From assembly GCF_004341035.1 (NCBI RefSeq), contig NZ_SLXK01000005.1:7258-71257 (forward strand): DNA of 64,000 nt, written 5' to 3'. Every line of letters starts with the position of its first letter. Position 1 is the first letter of the stretch. The stretch is from Scopulibacillus darangshiensis (GTDB lineage Bacteria; Bacillota; Bacilli; Bacillales; Sporolactobacillaceae). Under the pieces are notes generated by a model. That model saw only the letters and a program-made list of their open reading frames with translations, had not been told where the DNA came from and made no database searches. The translations under genes and the position numbers were made by a program. Below, in pieces: positions 9,486 to 18,594 of this stretch.

Positions 9486-9752
9486 CGCTATAATTAGAAT
9501 TAGAACATTCGTTTTACGCGAGACGGCTCACTCCCTTTCTTACTTGATTAGTTATATTATATCAACGATTCATATGAAAAAGACACCAAAACGTTGTCAT
9601 TAACAATAGTTTAACAACTAAACAACGAATTTAACGAAGCCCACACGACAAGAATGGAACTTCCCCTGGGCTCTAGACTTAGTTTTACCACTTTCTTCCC
9701 ATTCAAAACGATTGATTCCCTAGTGCTCCATCCGAAATACGCGCTTAAAACA

Positions 9753-9781
9753 TTGCAATTCGCCTTTTTTCGTACTATTAT
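9753..9781 (+). promoter_or_regulatory. Sigma-A promoter of the yugN-like gene
   Basis: TTGCAA at 9753-9758, 17-nt spacer, TATTAT at 9776-9781, about 40 bp before the ATG. The rest of the 330-bp gap 9486-9819 shows no gene or strong structure. Confidence 0.6.
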
Positions 9782-9819
9782 AAAAATGGAGACTAAACTG
9801 ATTGTAAGGAGGTCAAGAT

Positions 9820-10179
9820 ATGAAATTTGAAGAATTCGATTTAGAAGGCATTGTTTTACCCTTCCCGGAGCTCGAGCATATCATGTCCAAAGCTGGTTTC
9901 CTTCGAGGCGGTCCATGGGATTGGGAACGGGTGACCTACGATTTTAAGTTTGAAAACAAGAATGATGGAAGCATCTATTATCTGCGCTTTCCTGTTGTCG
10001 CTGTGGAAAGTGAAATTGAACGGAATGATGCTCACGTGAAGCTTTTTACACCTTATTTAGGTAAACATTATTACCCGCATGGCATAGAGTATGATGAAGA
10101 ATTCCCTGAATATGTCGTGAACATTTGCAAGGATCGCTTGAGTAAGATAAAAGAATCCATAAATGAATTCAGGAGCTAA
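9820..10179 (+). CDS. YugN-like family protein
   Basis: 119 aa, cytoplasmic, with the family pattern FLRGGPWDWERVTYDFKFE followed by YYLRFPVVAVESEIE and YLGKHYYPHGIEYDEEFP. Conserved in Bacillaceae, function unknown. Start ATG with AAGGAGG 7 nt upstream. Single-gene unit with its own promoter and terminator. Confidence 0.82.
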   Translation: MKFEEFDLEGIVLPFPELEHIMSKAGFLRGGPWDWERVTYDFKFENKNDGSIYYLRFPVVAVESEIERNDAHVKLFTPYLGKHYYPHGIEYDEEFPEYVVNICKDRLSKIKESINEFRS

Positions 10180-10210
10180 GGCCTATTACATAATTATATA
10201 AATAAAAAAG

Positions 10211-10243
10211 TGACCAAGCGCCATAGGCAATGGTCATTTTTCT
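10211..10243 (+). terminator. Terminator of the yugN-like gene
   Basis: TGACCA/TGGTCA stem with an inner GCC/GGC pairing, followed by TTTTTCTTT on the plus strand. It overlaps the end of the convergent GNAT gene. Confidence 0.6.
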
Positions 10244-10749
10244 TTATCTGCTTTCAATATTTTGCCCATATAAAATTCATCGATTGTCCTATCCTCTAGG
10301 ACGATGGCCGATTTCCGCATACCTTCCACCCTATAGCCCATTTTATTATATAAATACATTGCATGACGGTTATGTTCCATCACCGTTAGTTCAAGTCTGT
10401 GAATCCCCTTTTCTTTTGCCCATTGATGTGTCACACCAAGCAGCTTGGTGCCAAGTCCCCTACCTTGAAATGGCGGCAGAATCCCTATTACGATCGAAGC
10501 CCTGTGACGGACCCTTTTCAATGCGCTTCCAAATATGCCTGCATACCCAACAAGCTGTTCTTCATCCTCAGCAACAAAGATGGTTGAGAAACCCTTATTA
10601 TGAATTTTTTCTATCCGCGCTCGTTGTTCCTCTAAGGTTGTTGATCTCTCCCCGGGTTCATAAAGCATATACTGAGTTTCTTTATCTAACCCGCGACTTA
10701 ACCGCAAAAAAGCTTCAGCGTCACTGACTGAAATCTCCCTAATGATCAT
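10234..10749 (-). CDS. GNAT-family N-acetyltransferase
   Basis: 171 aa. Acetyl-CoA-dependent transferase with the GNAT core: VAEDEEQLVGYAGIFG (beta strands 3-4), the acetyl-CoA loop ILPPFQGRGLGTKLL (about 94-108, Q/RxxGxG/A), then the motif B region LELTVMEHNRHAMYLYNKMGY. Of the RimJ/RimL or PhnO-like type; acceptor substrate not predictable. Start ATG with AAAGGGTG about 6 nt upstream. Confidence 0.85.
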   Translation of the reverse strand: MIIREISVSDAEAFLRLSRGLDKETQYMLYEPGERSTTLEEQRARIEKIHNKGFSTIFVAEDEEQLVGYAGIFGSALKRVRHRASIVIGILPPFQGRGLGTKLLGVTHQWAKEKGIHRLELTVMEHNRHAMYLYNKMGYRVEGMRKSAIVLEDRTIDEFYMGKILKADKEK

Positions 10750-10822
10750 ATTATCACCCTTTATTTATTACAGGTTAGAAAATAACTATTCCTAAAAGGA
10801 CACAGTCATGCCTATAAATAAT

Positions 10823-10847
10823 AAAAACCACCAATAAAGTGGTTTTT
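10823..10847. terminator. Terminator downstream of the ctaM-like gene
   Basis: AAAAACCAC/GTGGTTTTT perfect stem with a 7-nt loop, functional in both directions, immediately after the DUF420 gene stop. Confidence 0.8.
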
Positions 10848-11307
10848 ATGTCCCGAATATTGCTTTTAGCATACTGATTTCCATTTCCCCCGGCCATAAC
10901 ACAATCAGAAGAACGTAAACAACGATCCCTGTTACAGCTGTTCCAAACCAAATGACAGCAGTATAAGGGCTAATCTTCCTGTGAAGGGCAAATTTCTTTT
11001 TGATTGCGAGAGTAATGCTGATCACTCCCATAATCCCGCCTGTCGTTGCCAAAATAATGTGAAACACCAGGAAGATGGTATATGGCAGCTGCCATTCTTT
11101 TGGACCGCCGAATGAGACATTGCCAATAAAGATCGTCCTTGACATATAGATAATAAAAAATGTTAAGGCAAAGCACGAGGCGGTAACCATAAGTTTCTGG
11201 TGTCTTTCTTTATTTCCTTTTCTTATGGCATACCAGCCAAATGCAATGAGAATCGCACTAATTTGTATACATGCTGAGCTGATGGTTGAGAGTACGTAAG
11301 TTATCAT
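10846..11307 (-). CDS. ctaM: DUF420/CtaM-like cytochrome oxidase assembly membrane protein
   Basis: 153 aa, about four transmembrane helices, with conserved His residues near membrane boundaries (ERHQKLM, FHIILATTGG, LHRKISPYTAVIWF). DUF420 family; CtaM in Staphylococcus aureus is needed for active aa3-type oxidase, and B. subtilis has the homologue YozB. Placement directly downstream of ctaG supports a role in this caa3 oxidase. Start ATG with AAGGA upstream. Confidence 0.85.
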   Translation of the reverse strand: MITYVLSTISSACIQISAILIAFGWYAIRKGNKERHQKLMVTASCFALTFFIIYMSRTIFIGNVSFGGPKEWQLPYTIFLVFHIILATTGGIMGVISITLAIKKKFALHRKISPYTAVIWFGTAVTGIVVYVLLIVLWPGEMEISMLKAIFGT

Positions 11308-11324
11308 ATCGTCATTCCTTTTGC

Positions 11325-12197
11325 TTAACTAAGCGGATCGCGCGTCACTTCTAAATAACCGTATCCGCTTACTTCATTGTTTTCTTCCTCTTTATCTTGT
11401 TTTTTCTGCTTCTTCACCCATTGGTAGAATACAAATCCAAGGGCACATCCATAAACAATTTCCTGCATGATCTTCATGATAACACCGCCTAGTTGCTGGT
11501 CGGCCACAGTAGGCAGCACAGCAAATAATTGAGGCGCATCAATATAAGCGCTGTAAATAACCCTTTCACTAAATATAATCAGCGCACACGCAGGTGTTAA
11601 TAATACCCCATTGGCAAAGATATATCCCATTTTTTGCAGTTCTGAAAGTCCGTCCTTTTCCGGAACGGGGCAAAACACTGGCCACCACATAAAAAAGGCA
11701 AACATGATTAAGGCATAATGATAGATCATATGAAGCCCCATGTTTGACGTCATTTGATTAAATATGATGGGGACATGATATATTGAGAAAAAAATATTAA
11801 AAAACAATATAGCTATCAAGGGTCTAGTCATAAATGAAACGATGGGGCCAATGATCGGCAATGATATCACTTTTCTTGCCAGCCATGCCGGTGTCCCGAC
11901 AAGTAATAGCGGCGGCATAGCCAGATATATTAATGCCATTGAAGTCATATGGGCACTGAACAAATAAGTATGCCCAAGTTCCGAAATCGGGCTTCCATAA
12001 GCTAAAAACAATAAAAATAATCCTGAAAAAAAGCTCCACATTCGAATGCGTGATAATTGCTCACCTTTATCGCCAAACTTCCTCGTCAATGGACCTATTA
12101 GGATCAAATAGATGACCGCCAATATAATAACATATATTATCCATTCATAGTTCCACATTGACAATATTGACACATTTGAAGTTGATGAATTCATCAC
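11325..12197 (-). CDS. ctaG: Cytochrome c oxidase assembly factor CtaG
   Basis: 290 aa, Caa3_CtaG family with about seven transmembrane helices. Conserved pieces include FSAHMTSMALIYLAMPPLLLVGTPAW and IYHYALIMFAFFMWWPV with membrane His residues. Needed in B. subtilis for active caa3 oxidase, probably in copper-centre assembly. The start is GTG 12197 or ATG 12194, both behind AAAGGAG. Separated from ctaF by a terminator, so it may have its own transcript. Confidence 0.92.
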   Translation of the reverse strand: MMNSSTSNVSILSMWNYEWIIYVIILAVIYLILIGPLTRKFGDKGEQLSRIRMWSFFSGLFLLFLAYGSPISELGHTYLFSAHMTSMALIYLAMPPLLLVGTPAWLARKVISLPIIGPIVSFMTRPLIAILFFNIFFSIYHVPIIFNQMTSNMGLHMIYHYALIMFAFFMWWPVFCPVPEKDGLSELQKMGYIFANGVLLTPACALIIFSERVIYSAYIDAPQLFAVLPTVADQQLGGVIMKIMQEIVYGCALGFVFYQWVKKQKKQDKEEENNEVSGYGYLEVTRDPLS

Positions 12198-12323
12198 GGA
12201 CGACTCCTTTCTATTCCTTCAGCCAAGTCTTTTAGAAATGCTATCTACAACTCATTTTATAGGAACCACCTTTTTCTTCAACACCCTTTTGAAACATTAA
12301 AAATAATGACACAAATACAGTTA

Positions 12324-12368
12324 AAACCCCTCTTCTTCGCAGATCACTTGCGGGTGAGAGGGGTTTTT
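12324..12368. terminator. Terminator of the ctaCDEF operon
   Basis: Long stem AAAACCCCTC...GAGGGGTTTT with an inner CGCA/TGCG helix, T-rich on both sides, 9 bp after the ctaF stop. Confidence 0.85.
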
Positions 12369-12376
12369 TGCATAAC

Positions 12377-12700
12377 CTAAGAAATCCATACGATAGAGAC
12401 AAAAGTTAAAACCGTGATGAAGGCAACTAATGCCCCGCTAAAGATGAACAACGTCGGAAAACCGTGGTCCTTATCCTTCAAATGCATGAAATAATAAAGC
12501 TGGAACAACACCTGAACAATTGCAAGGGTAACGATAAAAAATGATGTAAAATGCTTTGGAATGCCATCGATCATAACCGTTCCAAAAGCGAGTAGTGTAA
12601 AGATGATCATTAATCCAAAGGAAACAAGATAATGCTGCATTTCACGCTTCCGCTGTTGTTTTTGAATATACATTGTCGTTTCCGATTGTTTTGTAGCCAC
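12377..12700 (-). CDS. ctaF: Cytochrome c oxidase subunit IV CtaF
   Basis: 107 aa with three transmembrane helices (about 24-44, 51-72 and 83-105) and the COX4-pro motif VLFQLYYFMHLKDKDHG. Small structural subunit of caa3 oxidase. Start GTG, GGGGGG 6 nt upstream, 3 nt after ctaE. Last gene of ctaCDEF. Confidence 0.95.
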   Translation of the reverse strand: MATKQSETTMYIQKQQRKREMQHYLVSFGLMIIFTLLAFGTVMIDGIPKHFTSFFIVTLAIVQVLFQLYYFMHLKDKDHGFPTLFIFSGALVAFITVLTFVSIVWIS

Positions 12701-12703
12701 TTT

Positions 12704-13324
12704 TTACCCCCCTAATATGCCAAGAAGATAGACAACCGTAAAGATAAATACCCAAACGACATCAATAAAATGCCAATATAAACTAGCGACATAATATTTT
12801 GGCGCCGTTACAGTCGTAATGCCCTTTTTAAAACTTTGGATCATCAGAGTTGAAATCCACACCACTCCAAAAAGCACGTGACAGCCGTGAAAACCGACCA
12901 GAGTATAAAAGGCTGAAGAAAATGCACTGGTTGTATAACCTAGATCCTCATGCATATACTCTGTAAATTCCGTGATTTCAAGACCTAAGAAAGCAAGACC
13001 GAGAATAACCGTAATCCAAAACCACAGCTGCATTCTCCCTAAACTGTTGTCTCTCATCGCCATTATGGCAAAAACGCTGGTTAAACTGCTTGTTAAAAGA
13101 ATAATTGTGGACAAAAAGGTCAGCGGCATACCGAATATATCTTCAGCCGCAGGACCGCCGCTCGTTTGGTGGCGCAGGGCAACGAAGGTTGCAAACAAGG
13201 TACCAAACAAAACCGTTTCTCCACCAAGGAAAAACCAAAAACCAAGGAATTTATTTTTTCCTTCCAAGGTTGATTTTTCTGGATGAAGGGGTAGCGCTGT
13301 GACGTTATCTTTTACACTGCTCAT
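12704..13324 (-). CDS. ctaE: Cytochrome c oxidase subunit III CtaE
   Basis: 206 aa, five transmembrane helices as in bacterial short subunit III. Conserved GGETVLFGTLFATFVALR, FYTLVGFHGCHVLFGVVWI and the C-terminal WHFIDVVWVFIFTVVYL. Its ATG is 3 nt beyond the ctaD stop, consistent with translational coupling. Confidence 0.96.
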   Translation of the reverse strand: MSSVKDNVTALPLHPEKSTLEGKNKFLGFWFFLGGETVLFGTLFATFVALRHQTSGGPAAEDIFGMPLTFLSTIILLTSSLTSVFAIMAMRDNSLGRMQLWFWITVILGLAFLGLEITEFTEYMHEDLGYTTSAFSSAFYTLVGFHGCHVLFGVVWISTLMIQSFKKGITTVTAPKYYVASLYWHFIDVVWVFIFTVVYLLGILGG

Positions 13325-13327
13325 CCT

Positions 13328-15220
13328 CTACCGAACCCCCTTTTCGGTTTCAATAACCTCTTCTTTATGAATATGGAAGCCTGGGTCATCCTTAATAGAA
13401 CGCGCTAGCATGCATAGGAAGAAGAGAACAACACCGGCACCGGCAACAAATAATGCCGGTTTGCGAACGCCATCATGGGCGCTGAAAATGAAACCCAAAC
13501 TCGCTATCGTTAAACTGATTGACATCAAGAATGGAACAATTGATGATGACGGCATATGAATGTCACCAACCGGTTCGGCAGCAGTCATTTTGTCTTTACC
13601 ATCCATTTTTTCCTTCCAAAATGCATCAATTCCTTTAACTAGGGGTGTTTGTGCAAAGTTATATTCCGGCGGCGGTGATGCGATTGACCATTCAAGTGTC
13701 CGGCCCTGTTCCCATGCGTCACCTTTTGCTTTTTCACCCTTTACTGCTGAATAAGCAATATTAATCAGCATAACAATCACAGCGAAGAACATTAGGAAAG
13801 CGCCGATCGTACTGACCATATTAAAGGCGTCGAACCCTTCACCCTTAAGATAGGTGAAATAGCGGCGCGGCATCCCCATGAGTCCAAGAAAATGCTGGAA
13901 GAAAAATGTTAAATGGAAACCAATAAAGAATAACCAGAAGTTTATTTTACCAAGGGTTTCATTTAGATGCCGGCCAAACATTTTTGGCCACCAATAATAA
14001 AATCCCGAGAATAAACCGAAAATTAAACCGCCTACAATAACGTAATGAAAGTGTGCTACAACAAAATAACTGTCATGGTATTGAAAGTCAGCAGTTGGAA
14101 CCGCTAACATAACACCGGTGACACCGCCCATGACGAAGGTTGGAATAAAACCGACGGCGTATAGGTTGGCTGTATTAAAGGTGATTTGGCCGCCCCAAAG
14201 GGTGAAAATCCAGTTGAAAATCTTGATACCCGTCGGAACAGCAATTGCCATTGTCGCAATAGCGAATATAGTGTTGGCAGACGGGCCGAGACCTACAGTG
14301 AACATATGGTGAACCCACACCATAAAGGCTAAGAATCCAATCAATATTGTCGCGAACACCATCGATGAATAACCAAAAAGGCGCTTTTTCGAAAATGTGG
14401 CAATGACTTCAGAAATGACCCCAAATGCCGGAAGGATCAAAATATAAACTTCTGGGTGTCCAAAAATCCAAAATATATGCTCCCAGATAATAGAGTTCCC
14501 GCCGTTTGCTTCATTAAAGAAATTGGCGTCAAAGAGTCTGTCGAAGAAAATAAGAAATAATCCGACAGTTAATGCCGGAAAGGCAAATAAAATCAGAACG
14601 GCTGTAATGAAAACAGTCCATGTGAATAATGGCAGTCTCATAAATGTCATTCCAGGTGCCCTCATATTAACGATTGTGACGAGGAAGTTGATTGCTCCCA
14701 TTAGCGTTCCGGCACCGGCAACTTGTAATCCCAATACATAAAAATCCATGCCGTTGCCTAAAAATTCGGATGATAAAGGGGCGTAGGCTGTCCAGCCGCC
14801 CGCAGGAGCACCTCCCAAGAACCAGCTGAGATTTAAAATAATCCCCCCCATGAAAAACAACCAAAAACCTAATGCGTTAACAAACGGGAATGCCACATCC
14901 CTTGCACCAATTTGCAGCGGGATGACAGCATTCATCAAGGCGAAAATGAACGGCATAGCTGCCAGAAATATCATTGTCGTACCATGCATGGTAATCACTT
15001 CATTGTAATTATGACCTACAAGGAAGGTGTTTTCAGGAACAGCCAGCTGAATACGGATCAACATGGCTTCAATACCGCCTATGAGGAAAAACAGCCCGCC
15101 GCCAAATAAATATAAAATAGCAATTTTTTTATGATCTACGGTTGAAAGCCATTCCCAAAGCCAGGAAAAAAAACCGCTGTTCTGTTTAGGCTGGGATAGA
15201 CTATGAGCATTAACAGACAC
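13328..15220 (-). CDS. ctaD: Cytochrome c oxidase subunit I CtaD
   Basis: 630 aa, heme-copper oxidase catalytic subunit with 12 core helices plus C-terminal helices. Visible are the low-spin heme region NEVITMHGTTMIFL, the HPEVYILILPAFG block with the Cu_B His-Tyr pair, the HHMFTVG Cu_B histidines, and the H-x-H heme pair in VVAHFHYVIVGG. Carries out O2 reduction and proton pumping. Start GTG with AAAGGAGG about 8 nt upstream. Confidence 0.97.
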   Translation of the reverse strand: MSVNAHSLSQPKQNSGFFSWLWEWLSTVDHKKIAILYLFGGGLFFLIGGIEAMLIRIQLAVPENTFLVGHNYNEVITMHGTTMIFLAAMPFIFALMNAVIPLQIGARDVAFPFVNALGFWLFFMGGIILNLSWFLGGAPAGGWTAYAPLSSEFLGNGMDFYVLGLQVAGAGTLMGAINFLVTIVNMRAPGMTFMRLPLFTWTVFITAVLILFAFPALTVGLFLIFFDRLFDANFFNEANGGNSIIWEHIFWIFGHPEVYILILPAFGVISEVIATFSKKRLFGYSSMVFATILIGFLAFMVWVHHMFTVGLGPSANTIFAIATMAIAVPTGIKIFNWIFTLWGGQITFNTANLYAVGFIPTFVMGGVTGVMLAVPTADFQYHDSYFVVAHFHYVIVGGLIFGLFSGFYYWWPKMFGRHLNETLGKINFWLFFIGFHLTFFFQHFLGLMGMPRRYFTYLKGEGFDAFNMVSTIGAFLMFFAVIVMLINIAYSAVKGEKAKGDAWEQGRTLEWSIASPPPEYNFAQTPLVKGIDAFWKEKMDGKDKMTAAEPVGDIHMPSSSIVPFLMSISLTIASLGFIFSAHDGVRKPALFVAGAGVVLFFLCMLARSIKDDPGFHIHKEEVIETEKGVR

Positions 15221-15251
15221 GATGGTTACCTCCTTTTAATCAATATTCAGT

Positions 15252-16274
15252 CTATTTTTTCACGGATAAGGAAAACAAATAATCCGCCAATGCGTTGATT
15301 TGATCGTCTGATAGTTCATCCTCGAATGAAGGCATTTCTGCGCCCGGCTTAATCTTACCAGGATTTTTTATCCATGCTTTTAAATTCTTTTTATTATGCT
15401 CTTTAAACCCTGCAATGTTCTCACGGTCGGCAAAATTCGATAGATTAGGAGCGGTTTGCCCGCCTTTTTCGCCTACGGCGTGACAGCTCATACAATTGTT
15501 TTTAAAGATCTGCTCCCCTTTTTTGGCTGAAGCGGTCGTTGGCGCTGAAGGACCGTCCTTCATGTCTTTTGACCATTGCTTAAACTCATCCGGGCTAACC
15601 GCTTTCACATTAAAATACATGAGTGCGTGTGAAGATCCACAAAGCTCGGCACAGCGGCCTTTATATGTACCCTCTTTATCAGCATCAAGCCATAACGAAG
15701 TCGTTTGGCCTGGGTTGGCATCTATTTTACCTGCCAATGCCGGTACCCAAAAAGCGTGAATCACGTCTTTAGATGTCAGCTCAACAACAACTTTTTTGCC
15801 TGTCGGGATGACAAGATCTTGAGCTGTCTTAATTTTTTGATCAGGGTATTCGAACTCCCACCAATATTGATGGCCGGTGACCTTTACCTTAATAACATCG
15901 TCACCTTTGGCAACATGCGTATCCGAATGTGCGAATGTTTTTGAAATTGTAGGGACAGCTAGGATGATTAATAGAATGATCGGTATGATCGTCCATAATA
16001 ATTCTAGCTTGGCATTCCCTTCAACTTGCTTCGGAATAAAATCTTCCTGACCGCGCTTCTTACGAAACTTAATAATCGCGTAGGTAAAAAGGACAATAAC
16101 TACAACCATGACCAGAACCATGATCAGCAAACTGAAGAGCATTAGATCTGCCTGCTCTTTTGCAACAGTTCCCATCGGGATGAGCGTTGATAAACCTTCT
16201 TTTCCACATCCGGACAGCAATAATGCTATTGCGAACAATGGAAAGAGGCGAAGCGATAGTCGCCATTTCTTCAT
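15252..16274 (-). CDS. ctaC: Cytochrome c oxidase subunit II CtaC with fused cytochrome c domain
   Basis: 340 aa. Lipoprotein signal with lipobox LLSGC (Cys23), two transmembrane hairpin helices (about 43-70 and 89-110), then a cupredoxin domain with Cu_A ligands His173, Cys208, Cys212, His216 and Met219. A C-terminal cytochrome c domain has heme motif CMSCH (Cys261, Cys264, His265) and probable axial Met314. The fused cytochrome makes this a caa3-type cytochrome c oxidase. Start ATG with AGAGAGG upstream. Confidence 0.97.
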   Translation of the reverse strand: MKKWRLSLRLFPLFAIALLLSGCGKEGLSTLIPMGTVAKEQADLMLFSLLIMVLVMVVVIVLFTYAIIKFRKKRGQEDFIPKQVEGNAKLELLWTIIPIILLIILAVPTISKTFAHSDTHVAKGDDVIKVKVTGHQYWWEFEYPDQKIKTAQDLVIPTGKKVVVELTSKDVIHAFWVPALAGKIDANPGQTTSLWLDADKEGTYKGRCAELCGSSHALMYFNVKAVSPDEFKQWSKDMKDGPSAPTTASAKKGEQIFKNNCMSCHAVGEKGGQTAPNLSNFADRENIAGFKEHNKKNLKAWIKNPGKIKPGAEMPSFEDELSDDQINALADYLFSLSVKK

Positions 16275-16446
16275 GACTTTAAACCTCTCTTTCCCTAAGA
16301 TAGTTGAATAAATAAAAAATTATAAATAAATTGACCGCAGTTGACTGCAAATTTCCGATTGAATATATAAGTTCCTAATAAATGCGAAGCTTATACCATC
16401 TTACAACTTGCAGGCTGCGGCCAATTATACACATAGGTTGTTGATT

Positions 16447-17382
16447 CTAAATAGCTGCGATAACCATAATAATAAATAAAATCGTCATATAATTCAGTGA
16501 AAAGACAAACATGATTCTTGCCCACTTCATAATATCCTTCATATAAAGTCCCGCGATTGCAAATCCCAGCCAACCAAAGCCGAGAACAACAGCAGCAATC
16601 ATATAGATAGGCCCTAATGTATAAAGGAAGAATGACACAGGCACCAGAAAGGCAACGTAAATAATCATTTGCCTTTTTGTCATTTCAAAACCGGCTACAA
16701 CCGGCAGCATTGGAATGCCCGCTCTTCGGTATTCCTCAACACGTTTCATTGCCAAAGCCAAAAAATGCGGCGGCTGCCATAAAAACATGATTAAAAATAA
16801 AATCCAAGGTTCACCAGAGCTGAATGCCGGGTCAATTGCAGCCCAGCCGATCACGGGCGGCACTGCACCGGATATCCCGCCGATCACTGTGTTGATTGAA
16901 TGGGTTCTCTTCAACCACCAGGTATAAACAACAACATAAACAAATAACCCTATTAAGCCAAAAACAGCTGCAACATACGAAGCTTGTAACAAAACCAAGA
17001 TACCTAGGGCGGACATAATAATCCCTGACCAAAGCACTTGTTTGCCGCTTAAGCGCCCTGTTGCAGACGGCCTTTCTTTGGTTCTCTCCATTAATTGATC
17101 AATATCACGATCAATGTAGTTGTTCAAGGCGCAGCCCCCGGCCATAACTAGTGCTGAACCTAATAAACCAAAAACAACATGCCAGATGTTATCAAAAAAT
17201 GACTGCCCCGTAATTTCAAGCGCGAGCCATATGCCAGTAAAGGTTGTTATTAAATTTGAAATCACGATACCCATCTTGAATATTGTTAAAAAATCCTTCC
17301 AAGTTCCCGCCGATTTGGCTTCTGATAGGGTACCCGCTTCCATCACTTGTGATGTCTCATAGGATGTCACAGGTTTATTCAT
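16447..17382 (-). CDS. ctaB: Protoheme IX farnesyltransferase (heme O synthase) CtaB
   Basis: 311 aa, UbiA-superfamily membrane prenyltransferase converting heme B plus farnesyl diphosphate to heme O. The first Asp-rich motif is [43 protein letters not shown] and [20 protein letters not shown] are diagnostic. About nine transmembrane segments. Upstream of ctaC by 172 bp and divergent from ctaA, so heme A supply and oxidase are linked. Confidence 0.97.
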   Translation of the reverse strand: MNKPVTSYETSQVMEAGTLSEAKSAGTWKDFLTIFKMGIVISNLITTFTGIWLALEITGQSFFDNIWHVVFGLLGSALVMAGGCALNNYIDRDIDQLMERTKERPSATGRLSGKQVLWSGIIMSALGILVLLQASYVAAVFGLIGLFVYVVVYTWWLKRTHSINTVIGGISGAVPPVIGWAAIDPAFSSGEPWILFLIMFLWQPPHFLALAMKRVEEYRRAGIPMLPVVAGFEMTKRQMIIYVAFLVPVSFFLYTLGPIYMIAAVVLGFGWLGFAIAGLYMKDIMKWARIMFVFSLNYMTILFIIMVIAAI

Positions 17383-17463
17383 AAATCAAAACGCCTTCTT
17401 TCCATTATTTATACAGCATCATGTGCACAAAATCCATAGTATTATTTGTAGATAAATGTCTAA

Positions 17464-17600
17464 TCCTGTTCACAAATGAATGATTTACCTCGTATGATAT
17501 ATGTTACGATAAGAAGGAATTAAAAACCATACCATTAATTATTATATACGAACATAAAAGGTTTGTATACTTTGTGAGCAATTGACATAAAATCGACAAA
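17464..17600. promoter_or_regulatory. Divergent ctaA/ctaB control region with TTGTGA motifs
   Basis: The 272-bp AT-rich divergent gap contains TTTGTGAGCAA (17571-17581, plus) and ATTTGTGAAC (minus, 17468-17477). These resemble the TTTGTGAAT half-sites bound by ResD, which controls this region in B. subtilis. A possible ctaA promoter is TTTACG-17-TATTAA just downstream. Assignment is by resemblance only. Confidence 0.35.
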
Positions 17601-17654
17601 TTTACGAATTGTTTAGACTTGAATATTAATGTAGAAGATTAAGAAGGTGTTACT

Positions 17655-18560
17655 ATGGATCGAATATTACGTTGGCTCAGTGTCCTAACCTCTTTTGTTG
17701 TGTTACTTGTCGTTTTAATGGGCGCACTTGTAACGAATACTGGTTCAGCTGACGGCTGCGGGGCGACCTGGCCGTTATGTTATGGAGAAGTGATCCCTAC
17801 CGGTGCACACAAGGAAACCATGATTGAATTCAGTCACAGGGCCGTTGCGGGATTGGCGGGTATCCTCGTTGTTGTGCAAGCTGTATGGGCTTGTATAAAG
17901 TTTCCCAAAAGAAAAGAAATTAAGTTTATGACCATTTCATCCGTGTTTTTTATCGTCTTGCAAGCCCTTATGGGAGCGGCTGCCGTCATTTGGAGCCAGT
18001 CGTCGATCGTTCTGGCATTACATTTTGGTATTTCATTACTTTCATTTGCCAGCACTCTGCTCTTAACAATACTTATTTTCGAAGAGCTTAGCTTTAGAAA
18101 ACGAATGATTCCGGACATTAGCAAAGGGATGACATGGAACTATATTCTTTTAAGCCTTTACTCTTACATTGTTATTTACTCAGGCGCTTTTGTCAGACAC
18201 ACTGATTCAAGTCTTGGATGTCTTGATTTTCCAAGGTGTAATGGCGAATGGGTTCCGGATCTTTACAGCCGAGCGGGGATTCAATATATCCATAGAACGC
18301 TTGCCGGACTCATTGTGATTTGGCTGCTCATTACAATTATTATTGTCCTTTTACGCTACAAACGGGAAGGTTATGTGTTAAACGGCACTTTAATCGCATT
18401 CCTTTGTGTTGTCCTTCAGGCTATATCCGGTGTCATTGTTATCTATTCACGGATGGAACTGCCATTTGTCCTTATGCACTCCTTATTCGTAACCTGCTTT
18501 TTCGCTACCCTCACTTTTGTTGTGATGATTGCTTTGCGAAGAAAGGAAAAAAGGTATTGA
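17655..18560 (+). CDS. ctaA: Heme A synthase CtaA
   Basis: 301 aa, eight transmembrane helices in two four-helix bundles. Has the conserved extracytoplasmic Cys pair (Cys35, Cys42 in GCGATWPLC) and heme-ligating His in EFSHRAVAG (His61) and YIHRTLAG, with a second Cys pair in SLGCLDFPRCNGEWVP. Oxidises heme O to heme A. Start ATG with AGAAGGTG about 6 nt upstream. Divergent from ctaB. Confidence 0.97.
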   Translation: MDRILRWLSVLTSFVVLLVVLMGALVTNTGSADGCGATWPLCYGEVIPTGAHKETMIEFSHRAVAGLAGILVVVQAVWACIKFPKRKEIKFMTISSVFFIVLQALMGAAAVIWSQSSIVLALHFGISLLSFASTLLLTILIFEELSFRKRMIPDISKGMTWNYILLSLYSYIVIYSGAFVRHTDSSLGCLDFPRCNGEWVPDLYSRAGIQYIHRTLAGLIVIWLLITIIIVLLRYKREGYVLNGTLIAFLCVVLQAISGVIVIYSRMELPFVLMHSLFVTCFFATLTFVVMIALRRKEKRY

Positions 18561-18585
18561 TCAGCAGACGATCAATACCTTTTTT
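18547..18585. terminator. Bidirectional terminator ctaA/pycA
   Basis: Perfect 16-bp stem (AAAAAAGGTATTGATC with its complement) and a 7-nt loop. It overlaps the ctaA stop codon and faces the convergent pycA end. Confidence 0.9.
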
Positions 18586-18594
18586 ATACCATTT

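Noticed and set aside
10230-10727. 165-aa plus-strand ORF
   Set aside because: Complete shadow of the GNAT acetyltransferase gene, which has clear family motifs.
16275-16446. Possible ctaC promoter
   Set aside because: AT-rich with several weak -10-like boxes but no convincing -35/-10 pair; not called.
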